Made by a program: the position numbers and the translations under genes
The notes under the pieces: model-generated
Database searches by the model: none
Seen by the model: only the letters and a program-made list of their open reading frames with translations
Told to the model about the DNA's origin: nothing
Shown: one piece after another, positions 22,629 through 32,754 of the stretch
Layout: every line of letters starts with the position of its first letter
How positions within the stretch are numbered: the first letter of the stretch is position 1
NCBI GenBank assembly: GCA_003550305.1
Contig: QKYT01000068.1
Coordinates: 104,587 to 168,586 of the forward strand
Direction: 5' to 3'
DNA from: Glomus cerebriforme
Taxonomy: Eukaryota > Glomeromycota > Glomeromycetes > Glomerales > Glomeraceae
Length of the DNA stretch: 64,000 nucleotides

Positions 22629-23214
22629 ATGGCAGCAATAGTACCTTATAATCCACAAGCACTGGCAGCATTTCAATGGATAATAAATGCTGCTAAACAA
22701 TTAATTGCAGAAAGGAGAAACCTACACCAACAATTCGAAAGAATTGCAAATTGTCATCACAGCAATGCCTGGGCATTAGTAGTAAACAGGGTGTTCGCTG
22801 CAACTGGCTTTATAACGACATCCAAATAATGCCATACGAAATGGAATGTCCTCAAAAAAGGTTATGAAAATCTCATAAGAATAACAAATGATAATAAGGA
22901 AGAATTTTTTCTTACAAGCCCTAACAGTTTTGATCGAGTATATTTCAGTGATATGAATGATGAATTTTGGCAGCAGACTGGTAATTATTATTAAGTATCA
23001 ATTTAGGCCATTTATTTACATTTTTTATTGGATTTTAGATTTATTTAGACGGGAGTACAGATGTCAAAATGCTGTACATGATCGCCATCAATATGAATAT
23101 CGGTACAGGTCACGATCTCTGAGAAGAGAAAGAAGGGAAAGAAGATCCCCTTCTCAGGATCGATCGAGAAGTAGAGATGGTAGAAGAAAAAATAGAAAAA
23201 GAGATGGATTCTGA
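22629..23214 (+). pseudogene. Myb/SANT-like protein with Arg/Ser-rich tail, one nonsense codon
   Basis: Starts MAAIVPYNPQALAAFQWIIN. Residues about 10–85 have the spacing of the Myb/SANT-like (trihelix-like) DNA-binding domain: a first helix ending in LIAERRNLHQQF, NAWALVVNRVFAATGFITTS, then CHTKWNVLKKGYENLIRI. A TAA at 22827 interrupts it in the same frame; CAA is the likely ancestor. The frame then runs to an intron at about 22980 (GTAATT… GATTTTAG) and joins DLFRREYRCQNAVHDRHQYE. An RS-rich tail (RSRSLRRERRERRSPSQDRS) and the stop near 23214 follow. It sits downstream of the hAT transposase, inside the same inverted ends. A splicing-like RS tail on a DNA-binding domain is unusual. Confidence 0.6.
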
Positions 23215-23802
23215 CGTAGAAGATATTATAGATATTAAAATTTTTATTTTTATTTTATTATATTATAATTATATTTTGTTATTTATCAATTATTATTATT
23301 ACATTATTTTAATTTTGACAATAAAAAAATGAAATTATTTACTAAATATTATGATAATACAAAGCAATTATTCTGCATTTACTATATTCTATGAATATAC
23401 TTATAATCAAAGGCCCAGTGCCTTATAAATTAGTTTAAATGCCAAAACTCTAATTAAATCATATAAAAAGTATTGCCGAAATGCTGAAACAGTTTCAGCA
23501 AGTTTTGGCAGTTTCGCGTACACCATTTTGCTGAAATCTACTAATTTTGCAAGCAACCTTATATCAAACTATGTGTTTGAATCTTTATCGATTAATTTGA
23601 TCTATATTTATTTTCATATATAAACATATAAAACATGTACTTATTTCTAGATTTCCTATACATCTAAATAGATCACTTTAGGTTTTTCTTAGTTAGTTGT
23701 TTGTATTTACATATGATGCTGACAACATTTAGATCTAAAAATAAGAGTACTACATATATAGTACAGGACATAGTTAAATCACATGCCCAGTACTGCATTA
23801 CG

Positions 23803-24003
23803 TTAGTTATTCTCTTCTATTATCTGCTTTATAAGCTTTACATTTCTGGTCTTAATTTTAACATTTCTGACTTTAACCTTAGCAAGCTTCTTTTTAAGTT
23901 TAGAAATCTTAGAATTCTTGGCCTTGAGTTCAGCTTTAAGCTCAACTTTCTCAACTTTAAACTCAGTAATGTATTGTCTCAATGAATCTATTTCAGTTTG
24001 CAT
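23803..24003 (-). pseudogene. Lys/Val-rich coiled-coil fragment
   Basis: Frame MQTEIDSLRQYITEFKVEKV followed by ELKAELKAKNSKISKLKKKL; strong heptads and no other domain. It resembles in type the coiled coil at 16249–16832. It lies downstream of zinc-finger copy 2 on the same strand and may be its 3' part. Confidence 0.45.
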
Positions 24004-24149
24004 ATCTGCCCTGTAATATATATTATTTTTTAATAAACTTTTTGATCCTAGTTCTCTTGCTAGCTGGAGAACTATCTATACTAATATAATCTTTCAGCAA
24101 CCCAACAATAATACCAATTATCCTTTTTATGTTTCTTTACATATAAGAT

Positions 24150-24960
24150 AATCTTCATCTTCAACATCATATTTAGCAGTATTGCCTTATTTATTTTTTT
24201 CATAATAGACTTCTGATTACAAATCTTACATTTCTTTGACATATATCTAATATAATTTTCATTACCTGGATTTTTTTTTTGGTTAATAAAGAATATGATA
24301 AAACACATCTTAGATAATTCATGATAATATAATTTCTTATGAAATAAAAGTAGTATTGTCTTAAAAAGAATACCTTTTTCCTGTTTTATCATATCAACTG
24401 TGTTTGTAGAATCCACAATACTATCATTATGGTTAAAAATTAAGTGTTGATTTAGTTTATCAAGAGATTCAAATTGACGCAAATTATTACAAATTAGACA
24501 CTAAACATAAAAGAAATAAAGTTAATGCAATTATTTTAAAGTAATAGCAAACCAGTTTTATAAACCTACCTTAAATAACTTCTGTTGGGTATGCTCATAT
24601 AAATGTTCTACAAGAAATCAATAATAGCTTATTATAATTGCTAAAACATTAGTGATACTTAGCATATTTTTTATACTTTTTACTTTAGGAATATTACTCA
24701 ATTGCTTTTCACAACTTTCCCATGAATATTTATAACTTAGGCATTTTTGATAAAAGGCTCTGTATAAGAACAAATTAGAAAGTTTAAAAACCAAAAAATT
24801 CTTAAGTAATAGTTAGAAAACTCATTTTAATTTGAATAAATTCTTGTGATTATTGCAGATGTGATGTTCAAGTTCCTTCTGAGTATTAGAGTATTAAAGT
24901 GCTGTAATCTAGAATGAGTACCAAACTATTTGCAAACAAATGGTGCTATTGAAGCAGATA
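24150..24960 (-). pseudogene. Degenerate C2H2 zinc-finger gene, copy 2
   Basis: Minus-strand counterpart of the copy at 15140–16135. It carries, in order: TQKELEHHICNNHKNLF (24850–24900), a finger start at about 24485–24510 followed by RQFESLDKLNQHLIFNHND, DSTNTVDMIKQEKG (about 24380–24420), then after an intron NTAKYDVEDEDYLICK near 24140–24180. The first finger has lost residues that copy 1 retains, and a stop follows the acidic tail. The pair allows exon borders to be checked against each other. Both are broken, so this is a transposon-like or dispersed gene family rather than a host regulator. Confidence 0.55.
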
Positions 24961-25559
24961 TGGTAATATAATAATAGTAATGATTTAAATTCTAAAATTA
25001 TTACCCATTATGTATTTTAATCCCGTGACTCTAGTCCATTGCTTCAAGCGATAGAATTATTTGGTTTGGAGTAGTGATCAACAGGCCAGAAGTTTGTTAC
25101 TGAACATGAGCAGGCTGCATTTGTATGACAGAATACACTAATTGCAACTATACCTCTATTTTTTTCCTGAACAAAATATGAGAAAAATGTGAAGTAATGT
25201 CTAGTTGCGGTACTATAAGTAAATAATGATGACAAAAGCATATGTTATGAAGGCTTGAAGGCTGAGGACTTCAGATCGCTAAGCATTAGCATATTAGTTA
25301 TTGCCTTGGAACATTTTTTATTGGGTGTACATCAGAGACCCATAAAATTTTTGAAAGCAATTTTTCAAAAGAAATCAAATTTTTTTACCCAAATCAAAAT
25401 TTTTCACAATTTTTTGTAACAAGTCACATATTAAAATAAATCACATGAGAACGTTATTATTGGTTCTAGCAGAGTCACCTGACTCGAGCTTAATTCTGGT
25501 CAAAATCGAAATAAATCGCAGCTCAAATCGAAATTTTCATTTCAAATCAAAAAAATTTT
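24961..25559. other. Intergenic region
   Basis: No gene supported. 25330–25560 is rich in imperfect AAATCAAAATTTTTC / AAATCGAAATTTTC words in both orientations, possibly an old inverted-repeat relic. Confidence 0.35.
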
Positions 25560-25691
25560 TGAGAAAGCGGATCACGTGAAATGATGCAATACCTGTGCGA
25601 CATAAAAACCTACATTAACGCTTAGCCCAATAAAATTTTATCCACTCCGGAACGTAACACATTATTTTTTATCCGAACCTATAAAAGCACT
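25560..25691 (+). promoter_or_regulatory. Conserved promoter block of the SAM/PD-(D/E)XK-like family, copy 1
   Basis: Shared with 52785–52942 upstream of copy 2. Common words in order: ATCACGTG or GTCACGTG, AATGATGCAAT, TGTGCGACATAAAAACCTA, CACTCCGGAACGTAACACAT, TTTTTTATCCGAACCTAT, then TATAAAAGC just before the ATG. The CACGTG palindrome and the TATAAAAG box are the likely working parts. Confidence 0.65.
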
Positions 25692-26788
25692 ATGTCTGAA
25701 ACTAATACACTTGTCTCTACTTCCACCTCTGCTATCGAAGAAAAAAATGTCCCCACTCAAGCTGAGGTTGTTCGAAAATTTAAAAACACGAGTTTATTAA
25801 TTTCTTGCGCAAGGAAGAGGACTTGGACCTTATTCAGGAGGAGTATGATATAATCGAAAAGGAGAGAATTAATGGCCGTGACTTTCTCAAGATAATCGAA
25901 GAAAAGCTTCGCAGTGTTGGTTTAGGTTTGGGACCTGCGTCGAGGCTTGCAGACTTCGCAAAAGAGCTCGGTAAACGAAAATTACGCTCATATTCGTCCT
26001 ATAAAACCTTGAAAGACTTGAGGGAGGTGTTGGGCAAGTACGGAATCGATAGCAATGATATAAAAAAGATTCCGCCATTCGTCCCGGAACCCGTAAAGAT
26101 CGCTGACAACAACGAGGTGTTGGAGCAGTGTATAACTGAGATAAAACGTAGAATGGGTGTCGTAGGTTCGGCAACAGGCAGTAACGAAGCTGTTCGTTGC
26201 GAGTATATTACCCAATATTATACGCGTCCATCTACATCACCAGGAACAAAGGATCACTCTAGACCCCAATTTGAAATAGATGGTAATGAAGCAACTGGCC
26301 ATGTCGATTTCGCACTAAACAAAATCATAGACGCTGTATATGAGGAGTTAATCGCCATAACCGAGGGTAAACAAAAGGACTTGGTATCGGGGTTCATGCA
26401 AAACGTGATGCAACTCGAAAGTTCCTACCACACAAACACGAAAAAGAGGATGGCATCTGAAGCTTTCGATGATGAGTTTGACTACCTTTATGTGATCATT
26501 ACTACAGGTGCGTGATTTTTTCTTGTCACTTTCCGGGACTGAGTTTTTTTTTTAATTTATGTCTTTCTCTATTCCTGGTACTTCCTCATGTATACCTCGG
26601 AAAGGATCTACTGCTCGAAAACCGAATATCACATTGTCCTTACCGAGGATATTTTAGAAAATGATGATGAACTTCGCCGAGATGTTAAAAAGGTTATGGA
26701 AGTGATCGTGGGTTTGTTGAAGGATAGGGTAGAAGTTGATGATGCACCAGACAATAAGGAGTATATCAGTTATTTTTTCAAGTTTTAA
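25692..26788 (+). pseudogene. SAM-domain plus PD-(D/E)XK-like protein, copy 1 (frameshifted)
   Basis: ATG at 25692 (MSETNTLVSTSTSAIEEKN). A one-base loss near 25790 shifts the frame into the long open stretch 25805–26515. Residues after the shift look like a SAM-type helical bundle (FLKIIEEKLRSVGLGLGPAS, then LADFAKELGKRKLRSYSSYK), then CITEIKRRMGVVGSATGS. The family's NEAVRCEYI block follows. The region matching LYASIFIARRITEK in copy 2 is scrambled by paired indels. Next come ATGHVDFALNKII and IAITEGKQKDLVSGFMQNVM, which fit the D…ExK pattern of PD-(D/E)XK nucleases. A second exon from about 26579 codes YFLMYTSERIYCSKTEY and the C-terminus. The intron before it lacks a normal AG acceptor. 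Confidence 0.65.
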
Positions 26789-27377
26789 ATGATATTTAAT
26801 GCCAGCCAAAAATTAATAATAATTCTAGTTAGGAAAATTATGTTTTATTATGTAATTTTTGTTTTTGGCCATCTTTTTTAGTATTTATTACTACCAAATT
26901 TTTTTCTCATGTGATCATAGTAAAATATTTGGCACTTCATGATACCCTATGCATTTCATTTTTTTGTAAAATAATATTTGTCACACAATATTTGTCACAT
27001 GGTTAATTTCTTAATGCCATAATGCTGGCCAAAGTCACGTGAAAAAGAAATAAAAATCTAAAATTTTTGCAGTTTTGCGTGTAATGGTAGTAACGCTCTT
27101 TATCTATAATATATTAAGCTAGTTCACGCAATAACAATTACAATTACAGAGATCCGAACGAAAATACGAAATACTTGTACATTGGACTACGTAATAGATA
27201 ACTTGAAAAAAAACGGTTATTTAAAGTGAATGTATTTTTTAAAAAGGAGAATGAATAAATTCGTTATTCATCATATGATTATGTAAAATTTTATGTATAT
27301 TTATTTTAATAAACTGTATATTACAAATTGAAGAGACGACACGTAAAAAAAATTATATGACAATTATTCTATAACCT
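26789..27377. other. Intergenic region
   Basis: Contains a TTTGTCACACAATATTTGTCACATG repeat-like pair at 26978–27002 and a CACGTG site near 27036. No gene. Confidence 0.4.
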
Positions 27378-29292
27378 TTAAAATGGTAATAAAATTTTAG
27401 CACTGGGGGATTCCTCCAACATTTTAAGTTTTGATAAACCTCTAAGCACAGGACTAGCGGGACAACCCTCTTCAGGAGCGTAATGTACAATATAGTCGCC
27501 ACGAATATATCTATCAGGAAAAGTATTTATGGTATGATCATCACGATCCAAAAACAAAACCTAAATATGATAAATAAGAAAGAGATTAGAACAGAAGCTT
27601 TCAAATTTCAAGAAGAAACTACCTTCAGTTGTTAAAACTTACATTTGGTTTCCATTGTGGTTGTTTAATGGCATCACGTATAGCTTGTTGTTCTTTCATA
27701 CCAGTAGTAGCACGATCATATCTAGATTGCACACCAGATCTAAGAAAATCTCTAGACCAATCGGTATTTCTAATTAAGAAAACACCAGCATTAATCATAT
27801 TATCACCAACAGGTTTGGCAACAATGAAATTAATTTTTTTAAATGCTTCTTTTCCACCAACTCTTTTTTCACACATTTCAAATAAATGTTCAACGGAAAG
27901 AGATCTATTAGCAACAAAGGCATCCATATCTATCCACAATAACCATTCATAATAAGGTAAAACTTTTTCTACAGCATCAACTTTGCCCCAAACTGGTTTT
28001 CTCTTTCGATAGTGTTGTTGAGCATATTCAGTTGAACGAGGTACGAACGCGTAACCATGCCTTTCGGCATATTCACGTTTATTTTGTGCAGAGAGGGGAG
28101 CAGCTTCCACCATGCAATTATCTTTGTATAAGAAACTACTTGTCATCACAGCTATACTTGGTCTTAATTTACTTGTCTCATTTGAGTACATTTTAAGATC
28201 CAAGCGAGCATTACAAGGAATTGTTGTTGAAATATTAAGATCATTTTTAATTTTTCTAATTTCCCAATCTTGGTAAACATGACCAATGGCGACAACACAA
28301 TCAACACAAAAGATACTTTTAATTGAATTTGGCCATTCTATTATACTTGTTGGATCATTAATAAAAATCAAATCATCCGGAATTTTTTTGTTTGGATGTT
28401 TATTATGATAAAGGTAATGACTCGATATAAGACTTGTGTAATTTAATTTATGATCTAAATTGTTAAGAATTGGTTTTATTGCTGATGATCCTATTATTAC
28501 TGCCATATTTTCCGTTCTATTAGAATTGAATGATCCCCATACTATTTTTCTTGTATCCGAGATCATCTGATTTCCTATTTTCGAGGATGAAATTTTATCT
28601 TGAATTTTTTCTAGATTTATCATAGTAAATATATCGATTATTATTAAATGATCAAATGTTATACATTTTTCTTGTAACGATTGAGCCTAAAATATATATA
28701 CAAATAAAAGGAGGATTAGTTGAAATAAATCATGTGACCACACACGAAAATCTGTGATTTGACAATTGAAACTTACATATTCGAGCAAAGATTGATGCCA
28801 ATCAAAATCATTTTGAATATCAATTTCAACAATATCATGATAATATTCCATTTGTTCAGATAAAAATAATCTACTTGGTTTTTTCGTTGATTTTCTTACA
28901 AAGAATTTATAAAATATATCTAATGTATCTTGTTTCATACAAGGAATTAAATTATCTGTAATGCCAAATAATTCTTCCCTCATTAGCATACGTTTGTCAA
29001 CATCTTCTAATACTGAAGAGATAAATAATGCTGTTTTATAATGTGGACATGACATGTTCTGTACCGGGTTATCAAGAGGAGTAGTAGGAGTCGTAGGAGT
29101 CGTTGTCGTATATTCATTATCGTTTTCGGATGTGTTGTATGATGATAATAAGTTGTTATAATCATTAATATAATAAGGTATTGTGAGTAAAAATATTACA
29201 AATGCCGTAATTAATAAAGGAAATAATCTTAATTTACGAAATTGATATTTCGCGTAATTTGCCAAATAATTTGATTGTCCTTCTATTCCCAT
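27378..29292 (-). CDS. Glycosyltransferase: GT31-like N-terminal half fused to GT34 (MNN10/GMA12-type) C-terminal half (580 aa)
   Basis: Three exons: 28777–29292, 27643–28686 and 27378–27560, all phase 0 with GTAAGT donors and TTTAG acceptors. It is a type II Golgi-like protein: a short basic cytoplasmic tail, a transmembrane anchor at residues 22–41, a Thr/Pro-rich stem at 61–72, then the lumenal part. Residues 86–300 have GT31-like features (ALFISSVLEDVDKRMLMREE, FFVRKS, SEQMEYYHDIVEIDI) but no DDD triad. From residue about 349 a GT34 domain follows: NKREYAERHGYAFV, KPVWGKVDAVEKVLPYYEW, the DxD-type WIDMDAF at 423–429, NAGVFLIRN, a final HYAPEEG. GT34 enzymes transfer mannose, galactose or xylose to glycans. 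The second half should be active; the first looks catalytically degenerate. Confidence 0.85.
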
Positions 29293-30863
29293 CTTTTTTT
29301 GAATAAATTTTCAATTAGAATAAATTCTTTTTTTTAAAAAAAAGGGGGGGAGAATATAAATGACTGTTCCGGTTAGATATATACTTTATCATCAATCATT
29401 TATTTATATCCACAAGATATATTTTTAATTCTTGGCAAAATAAAATTGGTAAGATTTTTTCCGATTATAAAATAAACAGGTTTAAATTTCTATTTATACA
29501 CGGTAAAATCCGGTTTGAGTTTACTTGTCATTAAGCTTATTTTCATATTTGACTTTTATGGTTAAATTAACCTTATCATTGTTATCATTCCGCATTCTGC
29601 ATTGAAAAATTTATTATTTATGGAAATGAATAATTCACAGAATGTAAACAGAAGAGTGCAGATATTTATTCCAAAATTTCAAACAGATGTTTATCTGATT
29701 AAGCGCAAAAAATTTTTAGTTGTTTATTAAAATTACATTTAATTATCAATAAATTCTATTACATTAATTTTATATACTGTATTAAATCAAATAAATTATT
29801 CTTTTAATGATACAGTATATAATTCTATTGGTTTAAATCGAACCTAATTGCAAGAATTTTGTGAAGCTATAAGTTTTATACCCAAAATCTCTCTCCTTGA
29901 TTTGTCAGTTCAAATAAGTTCTAATATATATAAAAAAAAGGAATAATAAACTAATAATGTTTCTAAAAACAATTAAAAAAATATCATCTCTTTTATTTAG
30001 CAGTACAAGTTCCATACTTAAAAAATCTCATACCAAAAATACTCTTAATAATTCTCCAAGGAGCTGTGCATTCGTTCCAATTGAATTTCTTTATTTGCGC
30101 AAAAAAAAAATATTTATAATATCTGTATCTGTAGTTTAACATCTGTTACTAATCAGATAAACATCTGTTTGGTATTTTAAATAAAAAATGGCAGATATTC
30201 ATATGTAAAAAAAATTAGTAACTGTGTATTGACAGACTTTTATCTGAACTGACGTGTCATAGTGCAGATAGCCAGATACTCAAATAATCAGTATACGTAA
30301 TATACGTACGTATCATACGTATCGCCAAATATTTTAGTTTGAATCATATGAAAATGAGCACGCGCTATTGGCCTATTTATTTATTTGATCTAACCTATTA
30401 TAGGATTATAACTATGAACATTTACTATTATCCAAAAATGGTTTTTATTACGCGCAGCAACGCAGCATTGATATAATCTTTTATAGTAAATTATTTTCTT
30501 GTCCGAAATAAAGACTTAGCCACCAACGCCATAAATGCTTATTGTTTCTTAAGTTGGTAATATTATAATCAAACTTTATTTATAAAGACCATAAAGACCG
30601 GAGTTTTCATTCAAGTTGTTCCGGAAATTTTATTAGGTTTCCGAGAAAGGTATACTTGTTAATTGTACTCAATATTGTGCTAGCGAAATTTGACTAACAA
30701 TTAGTATTTAAATATAACCGTTTTTTTTTGAATCTCCCTCTCAAAAATTCCTTTCTTTCTATTTTCAGTTTTCCTAATATTATTAAAGCTTCTACTTTAA
30801 AAAAAATTACCATTCTTAGAAATACTAGACTTTAAAATTTTATAAAAAAAAATCTTTATTAAC
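29293..30863. other. Divergent intergenic region with inverted repeat
   Basis: Separates the glycosyltransferase and the GTPase–Hint gene, which are transcribed away from each other. A G-run lies at 29344–29350 and an inverted repeat at 29681/30150. The 60-codon frame at 29957–30139 is Lys/Ser-rich and unsupported. CAGAT/ATCTG words are unusually frequent at 29650–30280. Confidence 0.4.
29681..30170. repeat. Perfect 21-bp inverted repeat pair, about 450 bp apart
   Basis: 29681–29701 is the exact reverse complement of 30150–30170. The core CAGATGTTTATCTG is itself nearly palindromic. The outer sequences are only loosely similar. It may mark the ends of a decayed element or be paired regulatory sites. 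Confidence 0.5.
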
Positions 30864-32624
30864 ATGGTTACAAGAAAAGCAGAAGAAATTAATAAGTTAA
30901 AAGAAGAACTAAGACAAAAATTACCTCCGTATTCATCCGATGATGTATACTCAGAAGAAGAAGATGAAGAAATTATCGATAGTAAGAGGAATAGTAAAGG
31001 AAAATCAACATCTGGTGTGCATGAAGAAATAAACAGTTTTAGATACCCTGCAATTTTACTTATCGGAGATGCGGGTAAATAAAAGAATATATTATAGTAA
31101 AGGTTTCCACTTTTCGCGGTAGAATTTAATATAAAATGTTTTTATTTTGTAGGAGTTGGAAAAAGTACATTGGGTAATTGGTTATTAGGATATCATGGAG
31201 ATAATGGACCATTTGAAACCAAAGCCTCATGTGATCCAGTGACATTAGAACCACAAACTTCATTAATCGAAATTAATGATCGTAAATATAATTTAATTGA
31301 TACACCAGGATTATTTGATGTAAAGGATGATGCTAGATCAGAAATCGCTCTCACTAAATTAGCAAATACAATTAATCATTGTTCATATGGTATACAAGCA
31401 ATTATTTTCGTAGTAAGAAAAGCCTTTGGTAAAGAAATCGATAGACGCATTCAAGCGATTCAAGGTTTCTTGGGAGAAAAATCCTTAGATCACATGGTAA
31501 TTGCTTTTACCCATGTTAATATGGATCAAACTATGGATAGAAGGATCATGAAGCAATCTTTTAGCTCTAGAATGATAAAGTTCCTTGATCGGATTGATAA
31601 TAGATGGATCGTTTCACCTCATCCTGATTTATTTAATTTAGATGATGATATTGTTTATACCAATGTGTACGAAGCTAAAGATATTATTGATTCGTTCCCC
31701 GAAGCTTATACTACGGAGATGTTTAATAAAGTCCGTAGTGCAAGAGAGGAGGCCGAGGAAACTGCAAGACGTGAAGAACGTATCAGATCTTGTGAAGAAG
31801 AATTAGAAAAGATTCGTAGGGAAATCGATAGGGCTGGCAGAGAGAGTGCTAAAAGAGAAGTTGAAAATCATTGTTTTTCTTTAGATACTATTGTTATTTT
31901 AGAAAGTGGAGAAAAAATTGAAATGTCTAAAGTTAAAATTGGAGATAAAATCGCTTGTGATGTTTATAATAGTGGCGGAATTAGTAAATTAAAGTATTCA
32001 GAAGTTTATTTGATTGCTCATGTGGATAAACATAAAGAAACTGAATTTTTAAAAGTTGAATACACTAAACCTGATGGAATGACAGGTAATTAGTTATTTC
32101 TTATCATGACATTAAATTTATGCTTGGATAATATAATTAACTTTTTAATTATTTCTTTTAATAGGATTTTTGAATTTAACTTCAGAACATCATTTGTTTG
32201 TTAATAATTCATTTGATTACGCTCGTAATATTCGTCCATATGATTCACAAATTCAAGTTTTAAACAACGAAGAATTGATTAGCGTAAGAGTTACAAATGT
32301 TTCAAAGGTAAGCTTTCTTCTTTTAACTCTCCTTTTACTTCTTTTTTCCCGTTTATGTTTGTAATTAATTCGATCTTTATTTATTAGGAAATACGTAAAG
32401 GATATATAGCAATTTTTACACGTACTGGAACAATCATAGCAAATAATGTATTATGTAGTTGTTATGCTACATGTCCACCATATCAAAATATTATTAATTA
32501 TGTTTTGTCTCCTATACGGATTACCACCCTATTCCGTCAATCAAATTATTGTGATAATGAAATTCACCCTTATTTGAAATTCCTTTATAATAATTATCAA
32601 TCTATTACTGGAATTTTTAGTTGA
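30864..32624 (+). CDS. AIG1-type P-loop GTPase fused to a Hedgehog-type Hint domain (507 aa)
   Basis: Four exons, 30864–31074, 31153–32085, 32165–32307 and 32388–32624, with GT–AG introns and an unbroken frame. An acidic N-terminus leads to a GTPase domain. Its motifs are P-loop GDAGVGKST (68–76), switch I region around residues 90–100, DTPGLFD (120–126) and a TH (190–191) at the position of the AIG1/GIMAP fourth motif. A charged coiled coil (EEAEETARREERIRSCEEEL) spans 267–305. A Hint/Hog domain begins at Cys311 (HCFSLDTIVILESGEKIEM, IGDKI), with TSEHH at 387–391 matching the T-x-x-H block and LCSCYA at 451–456 matching the Hog end motif. A hydrophobic tail of about 50 residues follows. By family analogy the Hint part could cleave at Cys311 and release the GTPase; Gly before the Cys is replaced by His. 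Confidence 0.88.
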
Positions 32625-32754
32625 TGTCGAATAGTTTAGATATATATATCTCTCTTTTTTTGTTCTTTTCATTCTCTTAATTGTTTTTTATTCTTTGTAT
32701 ATTTTTCCTTAAATATAAAAATTATTATTGAGCACATTACATAATAATAATAAA

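Larger units (their letters stand above)
19063..23561. mobile_element. Probable hAT-type transposon, decayed, about 4.5 kb
   Basis: The left boundary is TAAGGTTGCTTGCTGAAACC at 19063. The right boundary, reverse complemented, begins TAAGGTTGCTTGCAAAATTA at 23561. The same ends delimit two MITEs in this window (21790–22033, 37503–37735), one with an exact 8-bp duplication. Inside lie a hAT transposase relic and a Myb/SANT-like plus RS-tail gene. The subterminal regions are rich in GCCAAAAC/GCTGAAAC motifs. The 8 bases outside each end do not match (ATTTTGGT, TATCAAAC), so this could also be two separate terminal fragments. One element is the simpler reading. Confidence 0.5.

Noticed and set aside
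32170..32364. Separate 64-codon gene
   Set aside because: It is the third exon of the GTPase–Hint gene plus its intron.
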